From Pelagicoccus sp. SDUM812002 (GTDB lineage Bacteria; Verrucomicrobiota; Verrucomicrobiia; Opitutales; Opitutaceae), in the NCBI RefSeq assembly GCF_031127835.1, contig NZ_JARXHX010000008.1, positions 62,001 through 126,000 of the forward strand: a DNA stretch of 64,000 nucleotides, in the 5' to 3' direction. The notes beneath the pieces are model-generated. The model saw nothing but the letters and a program-made list of their open reading frames with translations. It was not told where the DNA came from and did not search any database. Positions 36,884 to 46,714 of the stretch are shown in pieces. The position numbers were made by a program, and so were the translations under genes. Position 1 is the first letter of the stretch; every line of letters begins with the position of its first letter.

Positions 36884-38173
36884 TCAGTCGACGATGGCTT
36901 GGTGGACAAGGGCTCTGAGTTTACCGTGGTCCGTTAGGCCGTCGGCTGGCCTAACTTGGGTGAAATAAACCACGACGAGCTCTTCATTAGGGTCGACCCA
37001 GTAGGTCGAGTGGTAGGCGCCGCCCCATCCGTATTCGCCGTCCGATCCTGTGACACCGCGCCTTCCGAGGTCTTCGATGACATAGAATCCGAGACCGAAC
37101 CCAGTCCCTCGGTCCCAAGGAAACTCGACGCCTTCGGCGAGATGGTTACGGGTCATGAGCTCGATGGATTTGCGTGAGAGGATTCGCGTGCCCTCGTACT
37201 CTCCCTCGTTGAGGAGCATTTGAAGGAAAACAGCGTAGTCGTTTGCAGTGGAAAGTAGGCCAGCGCCTCCGGAGAAACTCACTCGTGGGCCGTCCAGGTA
37301 GTGGCCTTGGGCGTCCATCGTACCCTCGTCTGGTCCTCGCTTAAGTCCCCTGTCACTGGAATATGAATACACCGTTGAAAAGCGTTTCTCTTTTTCGCTG
37401 GGGAGGTAGAAGTGGGTATCATCCATGCCGAGCGGATCGAGGATTTTCTGGGTTAGCAGAGCGTCTAAAGGCAAGCCTGATGCGACTTCTATCAGGGCTC
37501 CGAGGATGTCGGTATTGTAACCGTATACGAATTTCTCGCCCGGGTGTGAGTCGAAGGGGAGGGACGCAAGCTTTCGAACAGTTTCGCGAATGGGTTCGCC
37601 TCGATCTGCAAAGTACCAGCCGTCGATGCCGGCTTCCTGCCAAAGCGGGTCGCTGGCGCGACCGTAGCCGATACCGGATGTATGAGTGAGGAGATCGCGG
37701 ATAGTGATTTGGCGTTTGGCAGGCACGTTCACCTGCTCGCCTGCCTCGTTGGTCTCGGCGACGAGGGTGTTAGCGAATTCAGGCAGGTATTTAGATACGG
37801 GGTCGCTGATGAGTAGCTTCCCTTCCTCTTGCAGGGCCATAGTAGCGACGCTCACGATGGCTTTCGTCTGGGAAGCGATCCGGAAGATAGTTTTGTCGCT
37901 CATGGGTGCCGAACTTTCGATGTCTTGCTTCCCGTAGACGCCAAGGTGAGCTCTTTGACCGTGTCTTGCTACGAGCACTACAGCCCCGGGGAGTTCTCCG
38001 TCGTCGACCATTTTCTGCAAAACAGAGTCGAGCCTCTCGAGTCGCTGGCTCGACATCCCGAGTTTTTCCGGTTTCGCGGAAGCTATCGGTTTCGACATCG
38101 AGAGGCAGGGGCTGAAGAGGGCGAGGCCTGCGATGATTGTGAGGGCGAGAGTTTTTTTGGAGAAGTCGGGCAT
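36884..38173 (-). CDS. Secreted serine hydrolase, class C beta-lactamase fold
   Basis: A 429-residue protein from ATG 38173, which opens directly on the signal peptide (KKTLALTIIAGLALFSPCLS); an earlier in-frame ATG adds 12 residues. The S-x-x-K nucleophile motif is IASQTK (Ser101/Lys104), the Y-x-N motif is YGYNTD, and DLLTHTSGIGYG and FSGGAGLLST are family landmarks. WGGAYHSTYWVDP occupies the place of the K-T-G/H-x-G motif. Such proteins are usually esterases or D-Ala peptidases rather than antibiotic-degrading enzymes. The 3' ends of this gene and the GNAT gene are 5 bp apart. Confidence 0.88.
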   Translation of the reverse strand: MPDFSKKTLALTIIAGLALFSPCLSMSKPIASAKPEKLGMSSQRLERLDSVLQKMVDDGELPGAVVLVARHGQRAHLGVYGKQDIESSAPMSDKTIFRIASQTKAIVSVATMALQEEGKLLISDPVSKYLPEFANTLVAETNEAGEQVNVPAKRQITIRDLLTHTSGIGYGRASDPLWQEAGIDGWYFADRGEPIRETVRKLASLPFDSHPGEKFVYGYNTDILGALIEVASGLPLDALLTQKILDPLGMDDTHFYLPSEKEKRFSTVYSYSSDRGLKRGPDEGTMDAQGHYLDGPRVSFSGGAGLLSTANDYAVFLQMLLNEGEYEGTRILSRKSIELMTRNHLAEGVEFPWDRGTGFGLGFYVIEDLGRRGVTGSDGEYGWGGAYHSTYWVDPNEELVVVYFTQVRPADGLTDHGKLRALVHQAIVD

Positions 38174-38344
38174 GAGATTACTTTTCAATTTTTGCAGAAA
38201 AGGTAGCAAGAGGATTGTCCGGTCGTTTATCGGTGAGTCTATAGGGGAGCCATCGGATGGCGTCTTCTGACTTGTGTTGTGAAGGCGAAGCGAGAGGATT
38301 GATCCCTAATCTCATAATCCTACCCCCCCACTTTTCCGTCCCGA

Positions 38345-41300
38345 ATGAGAACTCTTCTGCTTATTTCGGCCTTTATGCTTGGCGGAAGTCTTTCGCTTTT
38401 CGCATCCGAATTGCACTTTGAAGGCCTTCCCCCTATCAAGGCTTACCCCTTTGAGAGCGTTGGCTCGGTGTCTCGCAGCGCTCGCCTAGGATTCGATGGT
38501 TTTGGTCGATTGGTGGTCGTGGAGGAAGGTACTTACGCTGTTTTAAATGATACGGTTTGGCTGAACTTGAGCGACAGCATTTCGAGCGATGAAGGGGAGA
38601 TGCTCTATGTCTTGGTGGGAGCGGATGGGCGTTCCTATTATGGTGCGTTTGGGGATTACGGATTGGTGGGATATGGCAAAGACGGGAAGGTTGTCGATGA
38701 GTCGCTTGCCGCATGCTCGGGGGAGGAATGGCTTAAGACGGCTGTGTTCGACGAGATCGTGGGGACGAGCCGCGGCGTCTATTTCCGGAGCTGGAATGGA
38801 ATCGCATTCCATGATTTCGCGAGCGGCGAGTCGCTTTGTTTTCCCACCGCCGCGTTGAATCGCCTGTTTAGAGTAGGAGATCAGGTCTTCGCATCGTCGA
38901 TCGATCAAGGGATTTGTCGTGTCGACATCGAGGCGGGTCGCCTGCGACCGTTGGGGCATCCCGAAGGACGCCGTCTCGAGTACGCCGCTCCGTTAGGAGA
39001 GACTGAGACTTTGTTGTCGGATTCCCGAGATAGACTCTGGGTTTTTGATGGCGCGCTTTTGGAGCCTTGGGGCGTACAAGACGAGTTGGGACTGACCGGA
39101 AAAATCTCCGGCTTGCAGCCATTGATTGAGGGAGGAATCGCAGTCGCGGTTTTGGGGAAGGGAATATACTTTATAGACGAAGAAGGGGAGCTGACCTTGG
39201 CCTTGGAGAGTCCTGAGTACCATCGCGTGTTCAACCTGGGGGCGAATGAGCCAGGGGTGCTTTGGGTGGTTACAGAGAGATCGATCGACAAAGTTCAATA
39301 TGGTAGCCCTTTAACTGATTTCGGCCAGCGTCTCGGTTTGAGCTTGGAATGGCCTCAGATCGAGATGCTCGACGATCGCCTCTTGGTCGCTTCGGACGGA
39401 AAACTATACGAGGCGTTCGGCTCTGGAAAGGGCAGGGCAAGTCATTTCACGCTTTCGCGATCGCAGTTAAAGGGAGGAGTGAACTTTTTAACAGCGGGAG
39501 GCGGACGAGTGCTGGTGGGGGACTATGACGTCGTCTATTCGCTCTTGCCAGATGGTGAGTTCAGGCAAGTCGCTGAGGTGGAAGGCCTCTTGAACGTGAC
39601 GATGGTGAGCGACGAACTCTGCTTCGCTATTGGGACTCAGCATATTGTGGCGCTTGGTTTACGGGAAGAAGAGTGGGTGGAGGTCGCTCCTCGGGTAGAG
39701 GGTTTGAATTATGGTCCGATTTCGCATGTGGCGAAAGGAGCGCTTTGGGTGGAGATGGGAGGTGAGGGCACGGCTCGAATCTCGCTGGAAGAAGGCGAGA
39801 TAAAACGTTTTGTGCTACGGAGCGAAGAGTGGACCTCGGCCAGATGGGTGAATGTGGGCGTAATAGATGACATCGTGGTATTAAACGGCCAGCAGGGGGA
39901 TCGAAAATTTTTCGATGAAAGCATAGATGACTGGTGTGACGTTCCGTTGCTCGATGACTTGCTTAATCAATACACGAAGCGAATTGACCGTGTGGCCAAG
40001 GGGTTCGATGGCGTCATTTGGGCGACACATACCGAAGGCGTGGTTCGCTTTGTTCCCAAGGATGACGGTTATGTTCTGGATGCCTATGGTCTGGACATGA
40101 TCAACGATCGCTATCCGCGCGTTCGGATTCTTGAGGAGGGAGGGATTTGGATCGTGGCCGGACGTTCACTGATGAAAGTTAGGAATCGTGGGATCGTTAG
40201 CAGCCGCGAAGCAGCGAAACCCGTTCTGGTTTCTTTCCAGGTAGGAGTTGATCGGGTTGAGCATATCTTCCCTGAAACGAGAAATCTACAGGATAAATAC
40301 GTCCTCCCTTATTCTCGGAACAGGGTATCCTTCAGGCTTTTTTCCGATGGGTATGGATTGAGAAGTTCGCCCACTTACGATTATCGTCTTTCTGAGAAGG
40401 AACCATGGACGCGAGTCGACTCGAACTCCCTTCTGACATTTGTAAATTTAGGCGCCGGAAGCTATTCCTTGCAGGTTCGCCTGGCGGATGAAAGTCATCG
40501 CGCCGAATATTGGGAAATGCTCGATTTCGAGATTTTGGTGCCTTGGTACCGATCCGGACTGACCTACGCATTGTATGGGTTAATTTTCTTTTGTGTCCTT
40601 GGCGGCGCCATGAAGTATTCTGGGCACATTGTCCGAAAGCGAAATCGTGAATTGGAAAGCTTGGTAGATGATCGAACAAGGCAATTGAGATCTACGATGG
40701 ATCGGCTCAATGAAGAGACGAGAAATTCTGCTACGCTTGCTGAACGCAATCGCTTGGCAGCGGAAATCCACGATAGCCTCCAGCAGGGAATCATTGGGGC
40801 GATCATCCAGTTAGATGCGACTCTTGAAACGTCGCGCTTGTCAGATGGAGTCCGGTCACGTCTCAAGGTAGTGAGGAATATGGTTTCTTACGTGCGCCAG
40901 GAGGTGCAGCATCTCGTTTGGGATTTGGATACGACACTTCACGATTCGGAGCTGGGCGATGTGTTAAAGAGACTGGTTTCAGTAATGAATTCCGAGACCT
41001 CAATCGTCGAGTTTAGAGAAAGCGGTGAAGCAGTTAGATTACCCTATAGGGTCCGTCATAATCTCCTGCGAATCGCGCAAGAGTCGACGACGAACGCGAT
41101 CAGGCACTCGGGTGCTAGTAGGATCTGGGTCGAGCTCGACTACTCCGAGAGCGAGATTGGGCTATGTATCGGTGACAACGGAGAGGGGTTCGATCCTGAT
41201 AAAGCGCTGGTATCAGGAATGGGGCATTTTGGCTTGAGGGGTATCCAGTCGAGAGCGAAGTGTCTAAACGGGGCAGTGAGACTGAAAAGCGTGTTGGGCG

Positions 41301-41365
41301 AAGGGACGAGGATTTGCGTGTCGGTCCCAGTTGAAGCCAGAGAAAGAGTTTATGAAAACGTCTGA
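38345..41365 (+). CDS. Propeller/Y_Y_Y sensor histidine kinase (HisKA_3 type)
   Basis: A 1,006-residue sensor. Signal peptide 1-20; a long periplasmic region (to about 650) with propeller-like strands such as LWVFDG, VLWVV and VIWATHTEGVVRF. A Y_Y_Y domain follows (about 655-735: NRVSFRLFSDGYG, YDYRLSE, GAGSYSLQVRLAD), then one membrane helix (about 739-760) and a coiled-coil. The HisKA_3 dimerisation domain has LAAEIHDSLQQGIIGAI with phospho-His809, and the HATPase has TTNAIRHSG, GDNGEGFDPD and GHFGLRGIQSRA. It overlaps the response regulator by 14 bp. By family analogy it senses extracellular glycans or their fragments; the ligand is not visible. Confidence 0.92.
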   Translation: MRTLLLISAFMLGGSLSLFASELHFEGLPPIKAYPFESVGSVSRSARLGFDGFGRLVVVEEGTYAVLNDTVWLNLSDSISSDEGEMLYVLVGADGRSYYGAFGDYGLVGYGKDGKVVDESLAACSGEEWLKTAVFDEIVGTSRGVYFRSWNGIAFHDFASGESLCFPTAALNRLFRVGDQVFASSIDQGICRVDIEAGRLRPLGHPEGRRLEYAAPLGETETLLSDSRDRLWVFDGALLEPWGVQDELGLTGKISGLQPLIEGGIAVAVLGKGIYFIDEEGELTLALESPEYHRVFNLGANEPGVLWVVTERSIDKVQYGSPLTDFGQRLGLSLEWPQIEMLDDRLLVASDGKLYEAFGSGKGRASHFTLSRSQLKGGVNFLTAGGGRVLVGDYDVVYSLLPDGEFRQVAEVEGLLNVTMVSDELCFAIGTQHIVALGLREEEWVEVAPRVEGLNYGPISHVAKGALWVEMGGEGTARISLEEGEIKRFVLRSEEWTSARWVNVGVIDDIVVLNGQQGDRKFFDESIDDWCDVPLLDDLLNQYTKRIDRVAKGFDGVIWATHTEGVVRFVPKDDGYVLDAYGLDMINDRYPRVRILEEGGIWIVAGRSLMKVRNRGIVSSREAAKPVLVSFQVGVDRVEHIFPETRNLQDKYVLPYSRNRVSFRLFSDGYGLRSSPTYDYRLSEKEPWTRVDSNSLLTFVNLGAGSYSLQVRLADESHRAEYWEMLDFEILVPWYRSGLTYALYGLIFFCVLGGAMKYSGHIVRKRNRELESLVDDRTRQLRSTMDRLNEETRNSATLAERNRLAAEIHDSLQQGIIGAIIQLDATLETSRLSDGVRSRLKVVRNMVSYVRQEVQHLVWDLDTTLHDSELGDVLKRLVSVMNSETSIVEFRESGEAVRLPYRVRHNLLRIAQESTTNAIRHSGASRIWVELDYSESEIGLCIGDNGEGFDPDKALVSGMGHFGLRGIQSRAKCLNGAVRLKSVLGEGTRICVSVPVEARERVYENV

Positions 41366-41990
41366 ATCAGGTCAGAAAATTCGAGTCATGCTGGTGGACG
41401 ATCACATGGTCATTCGCATGGGTCTGCTTACGGCGATAGCGGCGACGAGCGATATCGAAGTCGTTGCGGAGGTTGATTGTGGTGAGGAAGCGGTTGAGGC
41501 GTACGAGAGTTGCCGACCGGACGTAGTTGTCCTAGACCTACGAATGCAAGGCATTGGAGGGTTGGAGACGATTCGACTTTTACGTGAGCAGTTCAAGCAT
41601 CCGCGAATCATCGTTTTCAGTAACTACTCGAAAGGTGAGGAGGCATATCAAGCGATACATGCCGGGGCCGTCGGGTTTGTAGTTAAGGACATGCCGGTCA
41701 AGCGCTTGCTGGATGCCATTAGAGTAGTGCACAAAGGCGAACGGTATGTACCTGCACGCGTGGCTGCTCGGATAGGGGAGCGCATGCTAGTCCAGTTGTC
41801 TCCACGCGAAATAGAAGTCATGGGTGAACTGGCCAAAGGTGGGAGCAACAAGGAAATCGCTATGCGCCTCGGTCTAGTCGAGGGCACTGTAAAGTCACAC
41901 GTGGCTAGCATCCTTTCGAAGTTGGGAGCGTACGACCGGACTCAAGCGTTGGTGATCGCCCTCAAGACTGGGATCATCGAGATCGAATAA
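41352..41990 (+). CDS. NarL/FixJ-family response regulator
   Basis: A 212-residue regulator from ATG 41352. Receiver domain (about 9-125): acidic pair VDDH, phospho-acceptor Asp62 in VVVLDLRMQG, then FSNYSKGEEAY and VKDMPVKRLLDAI. The LuxR-type helix-turn-helix (about 145-205) has LSPREIEVMGELAKGGSNKEI and GLVEGTVKSHVASILSKLGA. The gene overlaps the kinase gene, so they are a pair. The TonB receptor gene 750 bp downstream is a candidate target. Confidence 0.93.
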   Translation: MKTSESGQKIRVMLVDDHMVIRMGLLTAIAATSDIEVVAEVDCGEEAVEAYESCRPDVVVLDLRMQGIGGLETIRLLREQFKHPRIIVFSNYSKGEEAYQAIHAGAVGFVVKDMPVKRLLDAIRVVHKGERYVPARVAARIGERMLVQLSPREIEVMGELAKGGSNKEIAMRLGLVEGTVKSHVASILSKLGAYDRTQALVIALKTGIIEIE

Positions 41991-42441
41991 CGAGCGACGA
42001 TCGCTAATTTTTGGCAGATTCCTCACTGAAATCTGGAGGTTGTGGAAGTTTACTGCCTCTAATTTACTGCCTTTAAGTCCGCAGCGAGCAGTGTCTAGAT
42101 ACTGCTACTGGCTGGCAACGGTTGCGTTTGGCACGACGCTGTCCACCCTTGTGCTCTCCCCAGTTGGTCTCTGAACGCCTTTTTTCTATCACAGGTTCCA
42201 ATAATCCAATCGTCTTTGTGGAAGACGCTCCCGCATGTAAGTCCGCTTGATCGTCTCAGACATCTCAGTCGGTCATCGCTATGGGAATATTTCGTATTGG
42301 AGTTGAAAAGTGTGTTCACCTAGTGGATCTAACGCCTACTTCTTACATGGTTAGTTCATAATGAGTAGTTCGAGAAGGTGCTCGGTGTTGGTATAATACC
42401 GTATATCGAAAGATGGAATAATCCTCCTGTCTAATGCCGGT

Positions 42442-42471
42442 TTGACGAAAGGTTAAAATTTGGCGGACTAT
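42442..42471 (+). promoter_or_regulatory. Possible sigma-70-type promoter for TonB receptor
   Basis: TTGACG (42442-42447) and GACTAT (42466-42471) with 18-bp spacing. A second, weaker candidate is TATAAT at 42392-42397 with a poor -35. Both would give a long leader before the ATG at 42741. Confidence 0.3.
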
Positions 42472-42609
42472 GTCCACGTAAATTCCTCCTTTGCCCCCGC
42501 GTCTGAGATTACATCGCCCCCTTGTTCAACTCTTACCTTACCGTTCTTCGGTCGAACCGTTGCCTTGTTTTGTCCCTGAGCTAGTGCCCCCCTTGGGGAG
42601 GGTCTTTCT

Positions 42610-42637
42610 AGACGCTACATGTAGTCATGCAGCGTCT
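42610..42637 (+). promoter_or_regulatory. Strong inverted repeat in TonB receptor leader
   Basis: AGACGCTACATG (42610-42621) and CATGCAGCGTCT (42626-42637) pair over 12 bases with one mismatch around TAGT. No T-run follows directly. It could be an operator for a dimeric regulator, such as the adjacent response regulator, or an RNA hairpin in the leader. Confidence 0.5.
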
Positions 42638-42740
42638 GTCGTAGCTTGATACCGATGAATATAGGACAACGAAACTACCCGTTCGAAGCTGGGTGAAGGG
42701 TTTTTTTTCTACTGCTTTTTCCTACTACCAAATATAAACT

Positions 42741-45700
42741 ATGACTAAACAAACCCTACCCCCAAATAGATACATGTCTAGAGGCGGTGTCAGTGCTGCT
42801 CTATGTGGCACTGCGCTTCTATTGGCCCCACTCGTCTATTCCCAGGACGTCCAAGATGAAGAAATATTCGAACTCTCCCCTTTCGAGGTTTCGGGTGACG
42901 ATGATCAGGGCTATCAGGCAGTCGATACTCTAGCAGGTAACCGACTAAACACAAAGCTGCGCGACGTCGGTAGCGCTATATCCGTGGTCACCACACAGTT
43001 CCTTGACGACGTTGGAGCTACGGACAACAAAACGCTGTTGCAGTACACTGTGGGCACCGAGGTTGGAAGCGTGGAAGGCAACTTCGCTGGTTTAGGCGAC
43101 GGTGGACTTCTCGACGAGCGAGCAAATCTCGTTAACCCATCGGCCAACACTCGCGTTCGCGGTTTGACCAATGCTGATAACAGTCGCGACTACTTCATCT
43201 CAGACATTCCTTGGGATGGATATAATATCGACCGTGTGGAATTACAGCGTGGTCCTAACTCCATTCTTTTTGGACAAGGTAGTCCTGCTGGATTGATCAA
43301 TGTCGGTCTGCAGGGTGCCGCTTTCGAAGATGGAGGCAAAGTAGATGTAAAATTTGACCAACACGGAACTACTCGTTACTCGCTCAACTATAACAAGGTT
43401 GTTCTAGAAGACGAGTTGGCGATCAGAGTCGCTACTTTGTACGACGACGAAAAGTACAAACAAGACCCGGCTTTCAATAGGGATACGCGTTTGTATCTAG
43501 CTTTGCGCTACGATCCATCTTTCATGAATGGTGAAGGAGTTCGCACGACGTTTAAGGCGAATTACGAATCGGGGGAAATTGATAGTAACAACCCTCGCTC
43601 GATCCCTCCTATTGATGCGATAACTCCCTGGTTCCAGTCTGGAACGTATCAGGGTGGATACTCATTCAATGAGACGACCGGACAGTACGAGGCGGGACGG
43701 ACCTACAACTACCTTAACCAGGAGACTTTCAATCCTTGGCAGTTGCAGGACGACAATACGGGTCGTGCCAATCACGGTCAACAGCGTCCGGCGATTAATG
43801 GTGGTCCACGTACCGGACAGGCGAATCCAGCTTATAACCCGTGGATTGGTTCCTTCGCTAGCGGCCAGGGAGCTCCTTTGGGCTACTTCACTTCAGCTGA
43901 TGCTACACCAAGCTTCATGATTCCCGAGTGGCGGCAGCAACGCGCTATCAATACTGAAGGCGAGGTGGACAGGTCTCAAGGAATCACTTCGTTCCACCGT
44001 CAAGGTGCGATCAACGGGTATTCCAGCTTCGCAAGGCTTGCCGGCCTTCCTTATTCAGAGTTTGGCGTCCACAAGAACTACAACCTAACGGATCCAAGCA
44101 TCTTCGATTTCTACAACAATCTTCTTGATGGACCCAACAAGAACGAGTGGCAGGAATTTGATAGCTACAACGCGAACTTATCGCAAACCTACCTTGGCGA
44201 TAAGATTGGTTGGGAAATAGCTCACAGTTCTCAGTCTTACGACAATGGCCAAGTCAGTCTTGTGACAGGCGGAAACCAGGCGATTCACATTGATATTATG
44301 AGTGTGTATCCGGATGGTACTCCAGACGGCCTAGACGGCGAGCCGTTCCAAGACGGCACGCCAAATCCAAATGTGGGCAGACCATTCGTCAGCGATAACG
44401 GTGCAGGAGGGAATAACTCGTTCAATTCTGAGCGTAGTTCGACTCGCTTGACCTTGTTCGGAACCTATGATTTCAACGATGCTGGTGACGGCGCGTCATG
44501 GCGTAAGTTCCTTGGCAAGCACACGTTCACTGGATTACTCGCTGAGGATACGCGCGATACCGATGCTCGAAGCTGGCAGAGATATGCCATACTGGATCCT
44601 CAGTACCGCGAGTTCGTTAGCGCGACGGATTCGGATGACTTCAATTCTTATCTCTTCACTCCGAATCCAGTTGTGTACATGGGTCCATCATTGCTAGGCG
44701 CTAGCTCGGCAACCGGTGCTAGAATTCCAGCCCTCAGCGCCCCGATAAACGTGAGCGGTGGAACCATTGCAGCATTTGATTCAACCTGGAAGTGGCCGCT
44801 CGATCCGAGCGATCCCAACTATGTTAATCCTGCTGCGGAGTGGATAAATAACTATTACCTCCCACCAAGCCTAGATGATCCAGGAAATCCAACAGCAGAA
44901 GATCGCCGCGTGGAGACCCAAAACGTAAATCCGGCTAACTACGTCGGATGGGTAAATTACCCGTTCTCCGTGACGGATTCGGAAGATGGCAACCGTGATC
45001 TACTGACTACCTCTGCAGGTTTAGACAACAGCAAGGTAGAATCGAAGGCACTCGTATGGCAGGGTCACCTTTGGGATGGTGCTCTCGTAGGGACTTGGGG
45101 TATTCGTGAGGATACCGCAGAAGGTTGGTCTGTTTCTAGAAACACCAATAGCCCATCGCAGTACGCCTATGGTTTCGGTCATATCGATCTTAGCCCAGAG
45201 GTTTACAACATCGAATCGGACGACGTTCTATATAGCTCGATCACAGAGACATCTAAGAGCTGGAGTGCGGTTGCACATTTGAATGAGTTCCTTGATGACG
45301 GGCTGCCAGTTGACGTTTCTTTGTTTTACAATAACTCGCGTAACTTCCAGCCGGAAGCTGCTCGTGTCGATGTATACGGCGAACCGATACCACTCCCGCA
45401 AGGCGACACCGTTGATATGGGAGTATTGCTCGCGACAAAGGACAATCGCTATTCTTTGCGTATCAACAAATACGAGACCAAAGTCACAGCTGCCAACAGC
45501 TCTGGCTTGGGTGGTGCTTGGTTCCTAGGTGCTTCGCAAGCATGGTCTGCGAATTGGGTAAACCACTTCGAATTTGACTGGACTGGCGACACTCCTGCGG
45601 ATGCCGTAGCTAATCCAGATCCGGAAGATTCCCAGTACAACTACGGTTTGGCTGAAGGTGAAACGCTCGCGGACGCTCAGGCCCGCGAGGCTGCAGCAAT

Positions 45701-46505
45701 TGCTGCATGGCGGACGTGGCAGGCTCAGGTCGATCCTCGCTTCTACGATGCGTGGAACGTCAATCTTGACGCTCCGTTCGACGCGACCTCTCCACAAGGA
45801 GTTGGTTCTTCGGTGCCGAATGGTTTCCAGCTTACGGAAGATAGCGTATCCAAGGGTTATGAGATCGAACTTTCAGCGCGTCCTACAGATAACTGGAATA
45901 TCATGCTGAACGCTACACGGACTAAGGCCGTGAGACGTAATATCGGTGGTGAGAACTTGGCTGCTTTCGTGGAGCAGTACACTGATACTCTAGAGAACAC
46001 AGCCGCGGGTGACTTGCGTATCTGGTGGGGTGGAGCAGGTAATGAAACAGCTCTTTATCAGTGGAATACGAACGTCAATTCCGAGTGGACTTCACGAAAG
46101 CTTCAGGAAGGGACGAACGCACCAGAGCTTCGTGAGTGGCGCGTTAACTTGATAACCAACTACGGATTCACCGATGGTAAGTTCAAGGGCCTCAACGTCG
46201 GCGGTGGAGTTCGCTGGCAAGATCAGGTTGTTATCGGGTACCGTCCGCTACTCGACGACGACGGTGGTGTTACCTTCGATATAGATAACCCATATTGGGG
46301 GCCGGATGAAATGAATATTGACCTTTGGGTCGGATATCAAAGGGCGATTAGCGATAACATAGACTGGTCCATCCAGGTCAATGTGCGAAACGCCTTTGAG
46401 GGTGAGGGGTTGATTCCAATCACGACTCAGCCGGATGGAACTGCGGCAGGGTATCGAGTCGCGCCGTCAGAAGTCTGGTCTATTACAAATAGTTTTGAGT
46501 TCTAA
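42741..46505 (+). CDS. TonB-dependent outer-membrane receptor
   Basis: A 1,254-residue receptor. Signal peptide to about residue 35 (VYSQD), then a TonB-box-like EIFELSPFEVSGDDD, the Opitutae-type N-terminus. The plug domain (about 55-190) has GSAISVVTTQFLDDVGA, NTRVRGLTN and VELQRGPNSILFGQGSPAGLINV. A large barrel follows, ending in aromatic SITNSFEF. The ligand is not readable; the setting beside glycan genes suggests oligosaccharide uptake, although siderophore receptors share the plug. No Shine-Dalgarno is visible before the ATG. A terminator follows. Confidence 0.95.
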   Translation: MTKQTLPPNRYMSRGGVSAALCGTALLLAPLVYSQDVQDEEIFELSPFEVSGDDDQGYQAVDTLAGNRLNTKLRDVGSAISVVTTQFLDDVGATDNKTLLQYTVGTEVGSVEGNFAGLGDGGLLDERANLVNPSANTRVRGLTNADNSRDYFISDIPWDGYNIDRVELQRGPNSILFGQGSPAGLINVGLQGAAFEDGGKVDVKFDQHGTTRYSLNYNKVVLEDELAIRVATLYDDEKYKQDPAFNRDTRLYLALRYDPSFMNGEGVRTTFKANYESGEIDSNNPRSIPPIDAITPWFQSGTYQGGYSFNETTGQYEAGRTYNYLNQETFNPWQLQDDNTGRANHGQQRPAINGGPRTGQANPAYNPWIGSFASGQGAPLGYFTSADATPSFMIPEWRQQRAINTEGEVDRSQGITSFHRQGAINGYSSFARLAGLPYSEFGVHKNYNLTDPSIFDFYNNLLDGPNKNEWQEFDSYNANLSQTYLGDKIGWEIAHSSQSYDNGQVSLVTGGNQAIHIDIMSVYPDGTPDGLDGEPFQDGTPNPNVGRPFVSDNGAGGNNSFNSERSSTRLTLFGTYDFNDAGDGASWRKFLGKHTFTGLLAEDTRDTDARSWQRYAILDPQYREFVSATDSDDFNSYLFTPNPVVYMGPSLLGASSATGARIPALSAPINVSGGTIAAFDSTWKWPLDPSDPNYVNPAAEWINNYYLPPSLDDPGNPTAEDRRVETQNVNPANYVGWVNYPFSVTDSEDGNRDLLTTSAGLDNSKVESKALVWQGHLWDGALVGTWGIREDTAEGWSVSRNTNSPSQYAYGFGHIDLSPEVYNIESDDVLYSSITETSKSWSAVAHLNEFLDDGLPVDVSLFYNNSRNFQPEAARVDVYGEPIPLPQGDTVDMGVLLATKDNRYSLRINKYETKVTAANSSGLGGAWFLGASQAWSANWVNHFEFDWTGDTPADAVANPDPEDSQYNYGLAEGETLADAQAREAAAIAAWRTWQAQVDPRFYDAWNVNLDAPFDATSPQGVGSSVPNGFQLTEDSVSKGYEIELSARPTDNWNIMLNATRTKAVRRNIGGENLAAFVEQYTDTLENTAAGDLRIWWGGAGNETALYQWNTNVNSEWTSRKLQEGTNAPELREWRVNLITNYGFTDGKFKGLNVGGGVRWQDQVVIGYRPLLDDDGGVTFDIDNPYWGPDEMNIDLWVGYQRAISDNIDWSIQVNVRNAFEGEGLIPITTQPDGTAAGYRVAPSEVWSITNSFEF

Positions 46506-46535
46506 GTTGTAGCGAAAAATGTAGCAAAAGAAAGT

Positions 46536-46575
46536 GTGCGTCCTGCTGTAATGGTGGGACGCACATCTTTTGTTT
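46536..46575 (+). terminator. Intrinsic terminator after TonB receptor
   Basis: GTGCGTCC (46536-46543) pairs with GGACGCAC (46557-46564) around a 13-base loop; the tail is ATCTTTTGTTTT. Confidence 0.75.
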
Positions 46576-46714
46576 TATCTCACGAACAGAAAGTTGAATG
46601 TGAGAGCGTTACAGTACGATTGGTTGGCTTTGTTTTGAGTTAGAAGTTGATTTCGTGAATCACAGAAGCGATCCTTTCCGATTCCTTGTTGTGGTAGTGA
46701 AGCGGATACTGTTT

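Larger units (their letters stand above)
41991..42740. other. Long intergenic region upstream of TonB receptor
   Basis: 750 bases without a credible gene. Visible signals are a promoter-like pair at 42442-42471, a TATAAT within the palindrome GGTATAATACC (42391-42401), a strong hairpin at 42610-42637 and an eight-T tract at 42701-42708. The length and density of signals suggest regulated transcription of the receptor. Confidence 0.5.

Noticed and set aside
42095-42319. 74-codon minus-strand frame in the long intergenic region
   Set aside because: The translation is unremarkable, with no ribosome site or membrane/signal segment.
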